Source: Verrucomicrobiota bacterium (GTDB lineage Bacteria > Verrucomicrobiota > Verrucomicrobiia > Chthoniobacterales > Chthoniobacteraceae). Taken from it: DNA of 64,000 bases. Of this stretch, positions 1-8,948 are shown one piece after another. The DNA is taken from contig VFJQ01000058.1 of the NCBI GenBank assembly GCA_009885995.1, positions 1 through 64,000 of the forward strand, written 5' to 3'. The notes beneath the pieces were generated by a model. It had not been told where the DNA came from. It did not search any database and was given only the letters and a program-made list of their open reading frames with translations. The stretch's first letter is position 1; every line of letters starts with the position of its first letter. The position numbers and the translations under genes are program-made.

Positions 1-862
1 GCCGCTCCTTTTGTGCGCGATGTCTTGCGCCGCTTTCGCGCTCAGGAACTCACCGGCGGCGAGGCCATCGCCGAACTCGGCTTGGGCCGCACTCGCTTCT
101 ACGAACTCTACGCCTCCTATCTCGCCGCCTGTGCCAAACGCCGCGCGGCTTTCTGGAGTCCGGCGGCTTCGGGCGGCAACCATCGCGCGCCGCTGCCGGA
201 GGCCGTGCTGGCCTCGCTGCGCAAGCTTCTCACGGGCTCCCATCCTTGTTCCTACAGCCTCGCCGCTTCCGAAGCGCTGCGCCGCCATGACTTCGCCATC
301 GACCGGGCGACGGTCCGCCGCTGGGCTCTGCGCGAAGGCATCGCTGCGCCCGGCCCGCGCAAAAAAGCGCCCCGCCCCGTCCGCCGCTGGCAGGTCCAGC
401 ACGTCGGCCAGCTTTGGCAATACGACGCTTCGCCGCACCGCTGGTTCCACGGCCAGGACCGCCATCCCTCCCTCCTCGAGATCATCGACGATCACAGCCG
501 CGTGATCCCGGGTGCCCGCCTCTACGAACGCGAAAACCTCCACTCCCATCTCGATTTCCTAGCGGCAGCTTTCCGCTCCCACGGCCTCCCGCTGGCCCTC
601 TACGTCGACTGCGCCCCGCCCCAAACTGCCCCTGGTGGTCCTACGTCTGGAGCCAGCGCTCCCAAGCCAAAGTCGGCCCCGATCAGCGCATCTCCATCGG
701 CTCCCAACGTCTCCGCATCGAACGCCCCTGCGGCTCTGCCGTCACCCGCTGCCTCCACCCAAACGGCGACGTCTCCGCTCTTCTCCACCCTCCCTCTCAC
801 GGCCAACTCCCCATCCTCCTTCTCCACCTCCCATCCCCAAAAACTCCCGTCCGCCTTTGATC
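1..862 (+). pseudogene. decayed transposase (ISNCY/integrase-like) with internal deletion and frameshift, cut by window edge
   Basis: From base 1 an open frame reads a helix-turn-helix region (LTGGEAIAELGLGRTRFYELY) followed by an integrase-type region with DASPHRWF and IIDDHSR, typical of the start of a DDE catalytic core. It breaks at about base 610, just after LALYVD. The third frame then resumes with a recognisable transposase C-terminus (WSYVWSQRS, RISIGSQRLRIER, HPNGDVSVLL-like) ending at a stop near 862. The middle of the catalytic core, including the last acidic residues, is missing, so the element underwent an internal deletion plus frameshift. I infer that the N-terminus continues left of the window. 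The family name is from memory of similar transposases and is tentative; that this is a dead transposase is more secure. Confidence 0.7.
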
Positions 863-952
863 GCACGCAAATCGTCCACCTTTGTTTGCACCACCACAGC
901 GAAAACGAAGACGCTTGACTCGGCAAGGCGCAAACAGACAATCTCCGCCACC

Positions 953-1297
953 ATGGCAATTACTCGCTTTAACGCTGAAGATGGTCTGACGACGCTGTCA
1001 CTTGAGGGCCGCTTGGATGCCGCGGTGATCCTTCAAATCCAGCCGGAGTTCATCGAGAAGACTGCTGCGCTCAAAAAGCCAGCCTTGGTGGATATGTCGC
1101 AGGTTTCATTCATCGCCTCGATGTGCATTCGGATGCTCGTGCTGGCGGCAAAGGAACTGAACTTATCCGGTTCGCGCCTCGCGTTGTTGAGTCCAACCTC
1201 ACTTGTGGAGAAAGCGCTCAAATCATCCGGCTTCGATCGTATGGTGGATATCTACCACGACGAAGCGGTGGCGCGGGAAAACCTTCTCCGCTTATAA
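953..1297 (+). CDS. STAS-domain anti-sigma-factor antagonist (SpoIIAA/RsbV-like)
   Basis: This 114-residue protein is a single STAS domain, the length expected of SpoIIAA/RsbV antagonists. The antagonist normally binds and is phosphorylated by an RsbW-like kinase. The conserved patch VDMSQVSFIASMCIRML (residues 46-62) aligns with the SpoIIAA phospho-acceptor loop, placing Ser56 at the acceptor position. The usual Asp before the serine is Ala here, and the following Ser-Gly is Met-Cys, so its regulation may differ from the textbook case. The start is the ATG at 953. An HATPase kinase gene begins 23 nt downstream and a second STAS gene follows it, so the three form a partner-switching cluster. 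No SpoIIE/RsbU-type phosphatase or sigma factor is adjacent. Confidence 0.85.
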   Translation: MAITRFNAEDGLTTLSLEGRLDAAVILQIQPEFIEKTAALKKPALVDMSQVSFIASMCIRMLVLAAKELNLSGSRLALLSPTSLVEKALKSSGFDRMVDIYHDEAVARENLLRL

Positions 1298-1320
1298 AAG
1301 GGAACCGAGAGCGCTCGAGC

Positions 1321-1788
1321 ATGGAACTGCCCGATCGAGCAACCATGCAGCCCGAGCCGAAAATCCAGTTCTCGATCAAAGTCGACCTCGCGGCCTTGGC
1401 GCCGACAGCAGAACGGATTCGATATTTTCTTTGTGAACACGGTGTCGATGCAGATGCGATTTACGCGATCGAAATTGTCATCGAGGAAATCGCCACCAAC
1501 ACGATCAAGTATGGCTTTGGAAACTATGGCTTCGTCTCGCCTGCGAAAGGAAACATCACCCTCACTACCACTGTGACTGAAGCCCGCGCGGAACTTCTGA
1601 TCGAAGACGATGGGCCTCCTTTCGATCCTACTCAGGCGCCGGATCCGATCCAGCATCGTGACGTGGATGAGATGCCCGTTGGCGGCCTGGGGATTCACCT
1701 CGTGCGAACGCTTACCGACGGATTTGAATACAAGCGCGTGAACCATCACAATCAGGTCCGCGTGTGGGTTCATCGAAAAAAGGAATGA
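1321..1788 (+). CDS. RsbW/SpoIIAB-like serine kinase (anti-sigma regulatory factor)
   Basis: The 155-residue product is a GHKL ATPase of the HATPase_c_2 type. The N box is EEIATNTIKYGF (Glu55-Glu56, Asn60). The G1 box is DDGPPFDP (residues 96-103). The G2 box is GGLGIHLVR (121-129). Proteins of this family bind an antagonist STAS protein or a sigma factor and phosphorylate the STAS serine. The ATG at 1321 is preferred because the open frame further upstream overlaps the STAS gene with a meaningless translation. Position between two STAS genes strongly suggests it switches between them. In Verrucomicrobia such modules often act on surface or polysaccharide output rather than on sigma-B, but nothing here shows the target. 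Confidence 0.87.
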   Translation: MELPDRATMQPEPKIQFSIKVDLAALAPTAERIRYFLCEHGVDADAIYAIEIVIEEIATNTIKYGFGNYGFVSPAKGNITLTTTVTEARAELLIEDDGPPFDPTQAPDPIQHRDVDEMPVGGLGIHLVRTLTDGFEYKRVNHHNQVRVWVHRKKE

Positions 1789-1908
1789 ATCGCCCCGGCG
1801 CGCGCGGATCGTATCCCCGCGCAGCATCGGCCCGTGAAATCGTCGATTCGTAGTTGCCGCCGCCACTTAGACTGTTACTAACGCGCGGAATTGTTACCCA
1901 ACCCAAAT

Positions 1909-2256
1909 ATGTCTGCCGAACTGAACCTCATCGAAGAAGCCGAAACCCACACCACGATCGCCCTCACTGGAAGCATGGATGTCGTCGGGGCCGGTGCGAT
2001 CGAAAACAAGTTCATCGGCTACACGGTGGCTCGAAAAAAGCACGCTCTCGTGGATATGTCGGGCGTCGAGTTCCTCGGTTCGATGGGCATTCGCGTGTTC
2101 GTGAGCACGGCCAAGGCGCTCCTCCGGGACCAAAAGAAGCTGGTGCTCTTTGCCGCCAAACCTCCCATCGAGAAGACCTTGATCATGTCGGGCTTCAACT
2201 CCGTCGTTCCCGTGGTCGCGACGCTGGCGGACGCGAAAGGGAAACTCGGCTTGTGA
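1909..2256 (+). CDS. second STAS-domain antagonist
   Basis: This 115-residue STAS protein is related to the one at 953-1297. Its loop reads VDMSGVEFLGSMGIRVF and carries the serine at residue 58, the numbering found in B. subtilis SpoIIAA. Here the Gly after the acceptor region is kept, so it looks closer to the canonical antagonist than the first copy. The ATG at 1909 is preferred over an upstream TTG at 1891. The gene lies 120 nt after the kinase gene and shares its strand. Two STAS partners for one kinase could give a competitive switch. That role is inferred from gene order only. Confidence 0.85.
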   Translation: MSAELNLIEEAETHTTIALTGSMDVVGAGAIENKFIGYTVARKKHALVDMSGVEFLGSMGIRVFVSTAKALLRDQKKLVLFAAKPPIEKTLIMSGFNSVVPVVATLADAKGKLGL

Positions 2257-2339
2257 AGCATTTTTGCGGGTTTTCAATCGGGCGGTTGTGGGACGAGTTT
2301 TTGGGATGATGATTCGTCGTCGGCACTTCGTTTCGGCAG

Positions 2340-2747
2340 TGGCCTGCTCCCGATTCTTGATCCACTCGCTATGAGAGTTTTTGTTGGTTGTCGGGGTTTG
2401 GGTTGGTGGTGAGGTGATAGGTGGGAAGGCCGCGAGGCTGCGCTGCGTGAAATCCTCGGGCGTCTGGTAGCCCAGCGACGAGTGCGGGCGCTCCTTGGTG
2501 TGCCATTGCCGGCGTTGCTTGCCGGGCAATTTCGCCTCCAGCACCGAGGCGAAGGCTTCCCGGTTCAAGAACTCGTCGCGGAACCGGCTGTTAAAGCTTT
2601 CGTTGTAGGCGTTCTGCCACGGGCTGCTGGGCTTGATGTAGAGCGTCTTGAACCCGCGCCGCGCGATCCAGTCTTGCACCGCCAGCGCGATGAACTTAGG
2701 CCCGTTGTCGCTGCGCATGAACTCCGGCGCACTGCCGCGCGCGGCCA
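2340..2747 (-). mobile_element. IS3-family element remnant: C-terminal part of orfB plus right inverted repeat
   Basis: On the minus strand the last third of an IS3 OrfB integrase is readable: RSDNGPKFIALAVQDW, the TLYIKPSSPWQNAYNESFNSRFRDEFLNRE stretch (catalytic Glu region) and RPHSSLGYQTPEDF. The reading becomes nonsense upstream of about 2747, so orfA and the first two thirds of orfB are gone. The right terminal repeat at 2340-2379 starts TGGCCTGCTCCC and contains TTGATCCA and TATGAGAGTT. It matches the terminal repeat of the element at 34762-35967 almost throughout, so the two belong to the same IS group. The remnant is too short to be active. Confidence 0.8.
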
Positions 2748-2881
2748 AGCTGTGGCGAGAGAGTTGGGACGTAGCGTATTGGAAGGAAGCCTGGCTGGGC
2801 GACGACGCGCGGTTGGACGCGGAGTTGCTGGTGCAGTTGCCGGATGAGCCGGACGAGGGCGCCAATTCTGGGAGCGGGTGA
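2748..2881 (+). other. possible coding tail of a host gene abutting the IS remnant
   Basis: Immediately beyond the point where the IS3 remnant stops making sense, the plus strand reads WRESWDVAYWKEAWLGDD and then an acidic tail, ending in TGA at 2879-2881. It has the amino-acid balance of a protein C-terminus and no start of its own. It may be the surviving end of a gene destroyed by the insertion, but a chance open frame in GC-rich DNA is possible. Confidence 0.25.
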
Positions 2882-2949
2882 GGGAAGGTTGACGGGTAGT
2901 CGAGAGTTCCACTTCCCCTCGCGCGGCTTGCTCGCTACATCACGCGGCC

Positions 2950-4005
2950 ATGTCCAATCCCTCTGACTCTATCGGTTTCGCCATCGTCGGCACCGGCATG
3001 ATCGCCGAGTTCCATGCCAACGCCATCGCCGCCGTGCCCGGCGCAAAGCTCATCGGGGCCTACGGAAATGTGCCTGAGCAACGCGCGGCATTTTGCGCGA
3101 AGCACGGCATTCGCGATTATGACTCGCTCGAAGCGGTGATCGCCGATCCGCTGATCCATGCGGCGACCGTGGCCACGCCGAGCGGCTTGCACGCCGCCGT
3201 CGCGGTGCCGGTGCTGGAGGCGGGCAAGGCGGTGCTTTGCGAGAAGCCGATCGATGTGACGCTGGAGGCGGTGGACGCGATCCTCGCCGCGGAGAAGCGG
3301 GGTGGGGGGCGGCTCGCGTGTGTCTTCCAGAGTCGCTTCGGCGCAGGGGCGCAGCTTTTGAAGAAGGCGATCGATGCCGGGCGTTTCGGGCGGCTGACGA
3401 TGTGCAGCGCGTATGTGAAGTGGTGGCGCGACCAAGCTTACTACGGCACGAGCGGCTGGAAGGGGACTTGGAAGATCGACGGCGGCGGCGCGTTGATGAA
3501 TCAGGGTGTCCACGCGGTGGATCTGCTGCAATGGCTCGTGGGCCTGCCGGAGGAAGTGTGCTGCTTCCACGCCACGCTCGCGCACACGATGGAAGCCGAG
3601 GACACGCTCACCGCCACGCTGCGCTTCCCGCACGGTGCGCTCGGGGTGATCGAGGCCGCGACCAGCGCATGGCCGGGCGATGATTTGCAAATCGAGATCG
3701 TGGGCGACAAGGGCAGCGCGACGATCGTGAACGACAAGGTCACCCGCTGGGACTTCGCCGAGAAGCAACCGGGCGACGATGATGTGCTGAAGAATGAAGG
3801 CGCCGGCAAGATCGGCGGCGGCACCGCCGACCCGAAGGCCATCCCGATCGAGGGGCATCGCCGCCTCATCGAAGACCTCGTCAACGCGATCCGCGAAGGC
3901 CGCCCGCCGATGATCCCCGGCACCGACGCGCGCAAGGCCATCGCCTTGATCCGAGCCTGCTACGAGAGCGCCGCGACGCGCTCCGTGGTGAAGGTGTCGC
4001 GGTAG
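2950..4005 (+). CDS. Gfo/Idh/MocA-family NAD(P)-dependent oxidoreductase
   Basis: The 351-residue product has the N-terminal Rossmann fold (IVGTGMIAEFHANAI, residues 12-26) and the diagnostic CEKPIDV motif (Glu98-Lys99-Pro100; the lysine is catalytic in the family). It also has the C-terminal alpha/beta substrate domain, with GGGALMNQGVHAVDLLQWL. Such enzymes oxidise or epimerise sugars, sugar acids or inositols with NAD(P). Length is normal and there is no signal peptide, so it is cytoplasmic. Verrucomicrobia carry many paralogues, and the substrate cannot be read from sequence. A ribose-type ABC permease lies a few kilobases downstream, consistent with sugar catabolism, but they are not one operon. 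Confidence 0.9.
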   Translation: MSNPSDSIGFAIVGTGMIAEFHANAIAAVPGAKLIGAYGNVPEQRAAFCAKHGIRDYDSLEAVIADPLIHAATVATPSGLHAAVAVPVLEAGKAVLCEKPIDVTLEAVDAILAAEKRGGGRLACVFQSRFGAGAQLLKKAIDAGRFGRLTMCSAYVKWWRDQAYYGTSGWKGTWKIDGGGALMNQGVHAVDLLQWLVGLPEEVCCFHATLAHTMEAEDTLTATLRFPHGALGVIEAATSAWPGDDLQIEIVGDKGSATIVNDKVTRWDFAEKQPGDDDVLKNEGAGKIGGGTADPKAIPIEGHRRLIEDLVNAIREGRPPMIPGTDARKAIALIRACYESAATRSVVKVSR

Positions 4006-4010
4006 CGGGG

Positions 4011-4067
4011 CGGCTGTCGCCAGCCGTCCGCTGCGTGGAATCAACGGCGCGGTGAGGACACCGCGCC
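4011..4067. repeat. double hairpin downstream of the oxidoreductase gene
   Basis: Two adjacent palindromes follow the stop codon: CGGCTG/CAGCCG (4011-4026) and a perfect 9-bp stem GGCGCGGTG-AGGA-CACCGCGCC (4046-4067). The second has no T-run, so it resembles a dispersed palindromic repeat more than a classical terminator. It may still end transcription. Confidence 0.5.
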
Positions 4068-4148
4068 CTACTTTCGCCATGCCGATGGAGAGAAACTTGC
4101 CGCTTGCCGAGCCCGGCCTCGCGGCCAAGATCAACGTTACTCCTTGTC

Positions 4149-7100
4149 ATGCGTTTTCTTCGATTCTTCCTCCTCCTCTGCATTGGCATCATCCCGGCCT
4201 TTGCCGATGATGCCCAACCGGCCATCAGCCGCATCCGCGGCCGCGTCGTCACCGTCACGGTCCCGGTTGGTTTCGATTCGGTGAGCTTGCAGAAGATCCG
4301 GAGCGTCCGGCGCTCCAATGGCCGCTCGCAGCGCGTGTGGGCCACGGTCGATACGCAGTTCCCGGCGAACGAGGCGCGGACGCTCACCTTCCGCCTTACG
4401 CGGCTCACCCCGCGGCGCCATCTGCGCGTCATCGCGTCGAACACCGTGCCGCTGCCGGAGAGTTTCCGCTCGGGCGTTACGAGCTTCGCCGGCGACTCGC
4501 TCAGCCTCTCAACGAACCCGAACACCGGCACCGCGGGCCGCGCGACCGATGGAGTGATGACCCTGGGCACTGCCGGCACGACGGCAAACCTCAATACCGC
4601 CGGCGGCAGCGCTCCCGCCGCGGTGGTCGAGAGCGACATCTGGAAGATCGACGGCGACCGGCTCTACTTCTTCAACCAACTCCGCGGCCTCCAGGTCATC
4701 GACATCACCGCGCCCGACGACCCAACCTTGCTCGGCACGCTGCGGATGCCCGCGAGCGGCGAGGATCTCTACGTGATCGATCAAAACCACGTCGCCCTGC
4801 TCAAGCGTGGCGAGAGCTGGTGGGGCGGCCTCAGATTCCTCAGCGGCGGGCCGGTGCTGCGCATCATGGATGGCGGCACGATTTCCGCGACGAGCGGGAC
4901 GCTCACGCTCTCCGGATCGAGTGCCGCCGCGCCCACGACCACGCTCCAGCCTTACGGCGAAACGGAGCGCAGCAATGAACTCATCATCGCCGACGTAAGC
5001 GCCGGCGCGCCGGAGCAAGTCGCGAGCGTGCCGTTCAAGGGCTCGCTGCACGAGAGCCGCCTCGTCGGCCATGTGCTCTACGTCGCCGCGAGCACTTCGC
5101 GCACGACCGACGCCGGCGCCTACGAATACGGCACCGAAGTCACCGCCTTCGATCTCGCAGATCCCGCCAATCCGGCGAAGCGCGACTCCGTTTTCATCCC
5201 CGGCTGGTCCTCGATGGTCACGGCGACGCCCGATTACTTCGTCGTCACCGGCGGCTGGCCGAACACGCTCCAACTCGTCGATATCTCCGCGGGCGACGGC
5301 ACTCTCGCGCTCGCCGGCTCGCTCACGCCGGAAGGCTACGTTGCCGACAAGTTCAAGATCGATATCGAAGGCGGCGTCCTTACCGTGCTCTCGCAGGTGT
5401 GGCTGCCGTGGACGTGGAATGAGGACGAGACCACGTGGAGCGGCGGCGGCACGCACACGGTGCTCCAGACCTTCTCCCTCGCCGATCCCGCCGCGCCCGC
5501 GCCGCTCGGCCGCCTCGTGATCGCGCCGGGCGAATCGCTCCGCGCGACGCGCTTCGACACGGGCCGCGTGTATGTCGTCACCTTCGAGCAGATCGACCCG
5601 CTGCACATCGTCGATCTCAGCGACCCTGCGAACCCGACCGTCTCCGGCGAAGTGCAGGCGCCTGGCTTCTCCACCTACATCGAGCCGCTCGGCGACCGAC
5701 TCGTCACCATCGGCCTCGTGAACTGGCGGCCCGCCGTCTCCCTCTTCGACGTGAGCGATCCGGCGCATCCTGCACTGCTCCAGCAGCTCACGCTCGGCGG
5801 CACGAACGACGGCTGGGCGCACAGCGAAGCCGTGTGGAATGAGAAAGCATTCAAGGTCATCGCGCAGCACAACCTCGTGCTCCTGCCCATCTCCGGCGTC
5901 GATCTCACCGGCACCGACCAGTGGGGCGGTGAGTGGTTTTCCCGCGTGCAACTCATCGACCTCAAGCGCGACTCGCTCGCCGCGCGCGGCGTGATCGATG
6001 CCGCTTTCTCGCCGCGTCGCGCCGACATCATCCACGCCAACCGCATCGCCGCCATCTCGCCCGCGAAGCTGGTCATCGTGAATGCCGGCAACCGGGACGA
6101 GCCGACGATCACCGCCGAGATCGAACTCGCGTGGAGCGTCGAGCGCGTCTTCCGCATCGGCGACTACCTCCTCGAGATCGGCAGCCCCGCCGACTGGTCC
6201 GGCAAGCCTGCGCCCGCGCTCACCGTCGCGCCGGCATCGAACCCCGACGCCACGCTCGCCGTCGCCGATCTCGATCCGCTCGACGTCGTCGGCTCCACGC
6301 TGCACGACGGCACGCTCTACCTCGCACAGCGCGCCTGGCCGCGCTGGTGGATCAGCGACGACGCGGAAAACAGGCCGCAGCTTCTCGTCACCGCCTACGA
6401 TGTGTCCGCGCTGCCCGTGCTGAGGAAACTCTCGCAGGCCAGCGGACCGGCTCCGGTGGATTCGTGGGGCCAGCTCACGGCGCTCTGGCCCAGCCCCGGC
6501 ACGCTCGTGTGGGCGGCGGATGGGCACTACTTCGCGATCCAGCCGACCCTCCTCCACACCACCGCGCTGGCCCTCGACGTCGCCGGCACGAGCTATCGCC
6601 AGTGGTGGGGCGCGTGGACGAAGCAATTCATCTCCTTCAACGTCGGTGTGCCCGGAAAGATCGCCTACGGTTCGACGGTGGAGCTTACGCCCAAGGGCGC
6701 ATCGCAATTGAGCGTTCCCGTGGCGCAAGCGGGCCTCGTCTTCGTCAGCGAGCAGCAGCTCTGGGACGACACCGCCGCCGGCGACGCGAGCGATGCGGGC
6801 AAGCACTTCCTCCGCGTGATCGAATACACCGAATCCGCCGCGCCCTTCCTTCGCGACGAGCGCGTGAACATCCCCGGCCGCCTCACCGGCGTCGGCCGCC
6901 AGGGCAGGGTGCTTTATACCGTCGGCTGCGACTTCGACACCACCACCGGCATGGCGAAGGATACCGCCGCGCTCCACGCGAGCGCCTTCGATGGCACCGC
7001 CGCGCACCTCATCGCCACGCAGCCGCTTCCGAGCGTCTGGTCTCCGGTCGCCTTCTCCGGCCCGAGCGTCGTCTTTCTCGACGAGCAGCCCGCCTACGTG

Positions 7101-7511
7101 TGGAAGCCTTTCACCCTCGACCCAGTCCCCTCGACTGGCGACATCGGTGGCACGCTCACGCTTGCTCGCCCGTCGTTCTGGTGGGGCGGCAGCTACGAGG
7201 AAAATCCGCTGCACAGCTCGCTGCACATCGCGCAGCTCACGGACGCCGGAGCCTTCACCGAGCTCGGCTCGCTCGAGCTCGCGCACGACTCCGGCCTGCA
7301 CCTCTTCGGCGAACTCGCCATCACGCAGCCCGACTACCGCGCCGTCCGCGCCATCGACCTCTCGAACACGCTCGCGCCCGCCGACCTCGGCGCCTTCAGC
7401 CTGCCCGGCAACGTGTGGCCGAACCTCGACGGCGCCGATGGTGCGCTCGGCGTGGGCCTGTGGATTCCCGCAGGCGCTTACGGCGTCGAGACGCTGAGCC
7501 TCGCGCCGTAG
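4149..7511 (+). CDS. secreted protein with C-terminal beta-propeller domain
   Basis: The 1120-residue product begins with a signal peptide (MRFLRFFLLLCIGIIPAFA). The ATG at 4149 is chosen because the longer frame from 4104 would bury the signal. The rest resembles the Beta_propel family of secreted proteins. It has repeated blocks of the type LQVIDITAPDDPTLLG, VTAFDLADPANPAKR, LHIVDLSDPANPTVSG and VSLFDVSDPAHPALLQ, each a blade with a xxDxSDPxxP strand turn. No catalytic motif is visible. Proteins of this type are exported and probably mediate binding or surface interactions. It ends flush with the convergent dipeptidase-like gene, whose stop starts at 7512. Confidence 0.82.
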   Translation: MRFLRFFLLLCIGIIPAFADDAQPAISRIRGRVVTVTVPVGFDSVSLQKIRSVRRSNGRSQRVWATVDTQFPANEARTLTFRLTRLTPRRHLRVIASNTVPLPESFRSGVTSFAGDSLSLSTNPNTGTAGRATDGVMTLGTAGTTANLNTAGGSAPAAVVESDIWKIDGDRLYFFNQLRGLQVIDITAPDDPTLLGTLRMPASGEDLYVIDQNHVALLKRGESWWGGLRFLSGGPVLRIMDGGTISATSGTLTLSGSSAAAPTTTLQPYGETERSNELIIADVSAGAPEQVASVPFKGSLHESRLVGHVLYVAASTSRTTDAGAYEYGTEVTAFDLADPANPAKRDSVFIPGWSSMVTATPDYFVVTGGWPNTLQLVDISAGDGTLALAGSLTPEGYVADKFKIDIEGGVLTVLSQVWLPWTWNEDETTWSGGGTHTVLQTFSLADPAAPAPLGRLVIAPGESLRATRFDTGRVYVVTFEQIDPLHIVDLSDPANPTVSGEVQAPGFSTYIEPLGDRLVTIGLVNWRPAVSLFDVSDPAHPALLQQLTLGGTNDGWAHSEAVWNEKAFKVIAQHNLVLLPISGVDLTGTDQWGGEWFSRVQLIDLKRDSLAARGVIDAAFSPRRADIIHANRIAAISPAKLVIVNAGNRDEPTITAEIELAWSVERVFRIGDYLLEIGSPADWSGKPAPALTVAPASNPDATLAVADLDPLDVVGSTLHDGTLYLAQRAWPRWWISDDAENRPQLLVTAYDVSALPVLRKLSQASGPAPVDSWGQLTALWPSPGTLVWAADGHYFAIQPTLLHTTALALDVAGTSYRQWWGAWTKQFISFNVGVPGKIAYGSTVELTPKGASQLSVPVAQAGLVFVSEQQLWDDTAAGDASDAGKHFLRVIEYTESAAPFLRDERVNIPGRLTGVGRQGRVLYTVGCDFDTTTGMAKDTAALHASAFDGTAAHLIATQPLPSVWSPVAFSGPSVVFLDEQPAYVWKPFTLDPVPSTGDIGGTLTLARPSFWWGGSYEENPLHSSLHIAQLTDAGAFTELGSLELAHDSGLHLFGELAITQPDYRAVRAIDLSNTLAPADLGAFSLPGNVWPNLDGADGALGVGLWIPAGAYGVETLSLAP

Positions 7512-8858
7512 TCACCCCGCGAAGTTCGCCCGCGCCACGCGCAGGATATTCCCGCCGACGATTTTCCGGATGTCGTCGTCCGAGTAGCCGCGCTGCACGA
7601 GGCCGGTGGTGAAGAGCGGCCAGTTCGTCCACGTGACGCTTTGATCCATCTCGGGCGTTTCGACGAAATCATCCTTCGGCCACAGGTGATCCCACCTCGG
7701 CCCGGCGCCGAGCGGCGTGCTGCCATCCGCGCGCCGCTTGATCTTCTCGCGTTCCTCCTTCTCGAAACGAGAACGGTAGGCCGTGTCCGTGCCGATCGCC
7801 ACGTGCTCCACGCCGAACTTCTTCGCGACGTAGTCGATGTGATCGAGCAGCGCACCGATATCGCCTTTGCCGCCGAGGAAGCGTGGGACGCAGCAGATGC
7901 CCACGAGCCCGCCCGTGTCGCAGATCGCTTTGATCGCATCGTCGGGCTTGCCGCGGAAATGCCGATACAATCCCGCCGCCGTCGTGTGGCTCGCGACCAT
8001 TGGCTTCGACGACGCCTTCGCCGCGTCGAACGCCGTCTTCCACCCCGAGTGCGCGACATCCACTATCACGCCGATCCGGTTCATCTCCGCGACGACCATC
8101 TGCCCGAAATCGCTCAGCCCGCCATCGTGCGGCTCGCCCGCGCCGTCGCCGATCGGGTTCCGGCGATTGTAGGTGAGGTGCATCATGCGGATGCCGAGTT
8201 GGTGGAAGATGCGGATCATCCCGAGTTCATCGCGCACGTTGTCCCAGCGCTGCGGCAGCGGCACGCCGTTGCCCGTGAGGTAGAGGCAGACTTTCCCCGC
8301 GCGTTTCACCGCCTCGATGTCGTCCGGCCGCACCGCCTTGGATAGCTCCGGCCGCATTAGATCCGTCGCATAAGTGAATCGCGCGAGCCGCTTGATCAGC
8401 CGATCCGGTTCGTTCCCCTCCTCGCCCGCGTTTTGGAAAATGCACGTCACGCCCGCGGCATGAAATGCGTCGAGATATTCCTTCCGCTCGCGCGCGTCGG
8501 TCGCCATGCGCGTCATCGAGATCTCCTCGCGCAAGTCGTTCAGCTCGGTCGCGCTCGCACCGGCCTGCACTGCTTCGTTCACGCGCTCCGCGTCGATTGC
8601 CGCGCGCGGGGAGAAGCCGTAGGCATCGAAGACCAGCGCGCTCCGGTGCAACTCGAGCGCGCGATCGAGCTGCGATGGCGTCGGCTTGAGGATGCCGAGC
8701 GCCACTTCGCGAGCGCGGTCGATGGTGTCGTTGCCGGTGCGCCAAGCCGCATTGGCTTCCGCCGATCGAACGACGCCGCGCCAGGTCGCCACGCCCGCCA
8801 TGGCACGGAGCGAGTGGCTGAGGAAGCGACGGCGGGAGGCGAGGGGAGTGGTGCGCAT
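7512..8858 (-). CDS. peptidase M19 (membrane dipeptidase) homologue with altered metal site, exported
   Basis: The 448-residue product has a twin-arginine-type leader (SRRRFLSHSL) and the overall M19 layout, including LTYNRRNPIGDGAGEPHDGGLSD, VDVAHSGW, VASHTTA and VAIGTDTAYRS. M19 enzymes hydrolyse dipeptides or amide bonds with a binuclear zinc site of two early ligands (HxD), a bridging Glu and two His. The two later His are present (VDVAHSG, ASHTT). The early DGHND-type motif reads VFDAYG, and the VEGG-type Glu region reads LTGNGV, so those ligands appear missing or replaced. It may be a divergent hydrolase or a non-catalytic homologue. It is divergent from the ABC permease gene, with a 90-nt gap. 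Confidence 0.8.
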   Translation of the reverse strand: MRTTPLASRRRFLSHSLRAMAGVATWRGVVRSAEANAAWRTGNDTIDRAREVALGILKPTPSQLDRALELHRSALVFDAYGFSPRAAIDAERVNEAVQAGASATELNDLREEISMTRMATDARERKEYLDAFHAAGVTCIFQNAGEEGNEPDRLIKRLARFTYATDLMRPELSKAVRPDDIEAVKRAGKVCLYLTGNGVPLPQRWDNVRDELGMIRIFHQLGIRMMHLTYNRRNPIGDGAGEPHDGGLSDFGQMVVAEMNRIGVIVDVAHSGWKTAFDAAKASSKPMVASHTTAAGLYRHFRGKPDDAIKAICDTGGLVGICCVPRFLGGKGDIGALLDHIDYVAKKFGVEHVAIGTDTAYRSRFEKEEREKIKRRADGSTPLGAGPRWDHLWPKDDFVETPEMDQSVTWTNWPLFTTGLVQRGYSDDDIRKIVGGNILRVARANFAG

Positions 8859-8948
8859 GGTGAGATTGCACCCGCGCAGCGTGCCGATCTTAGCTCGCGA
8901 GCTTGCAGTATAGGGGCCGCTCGTGGCAGACGGGCACACGTCCCGCCG

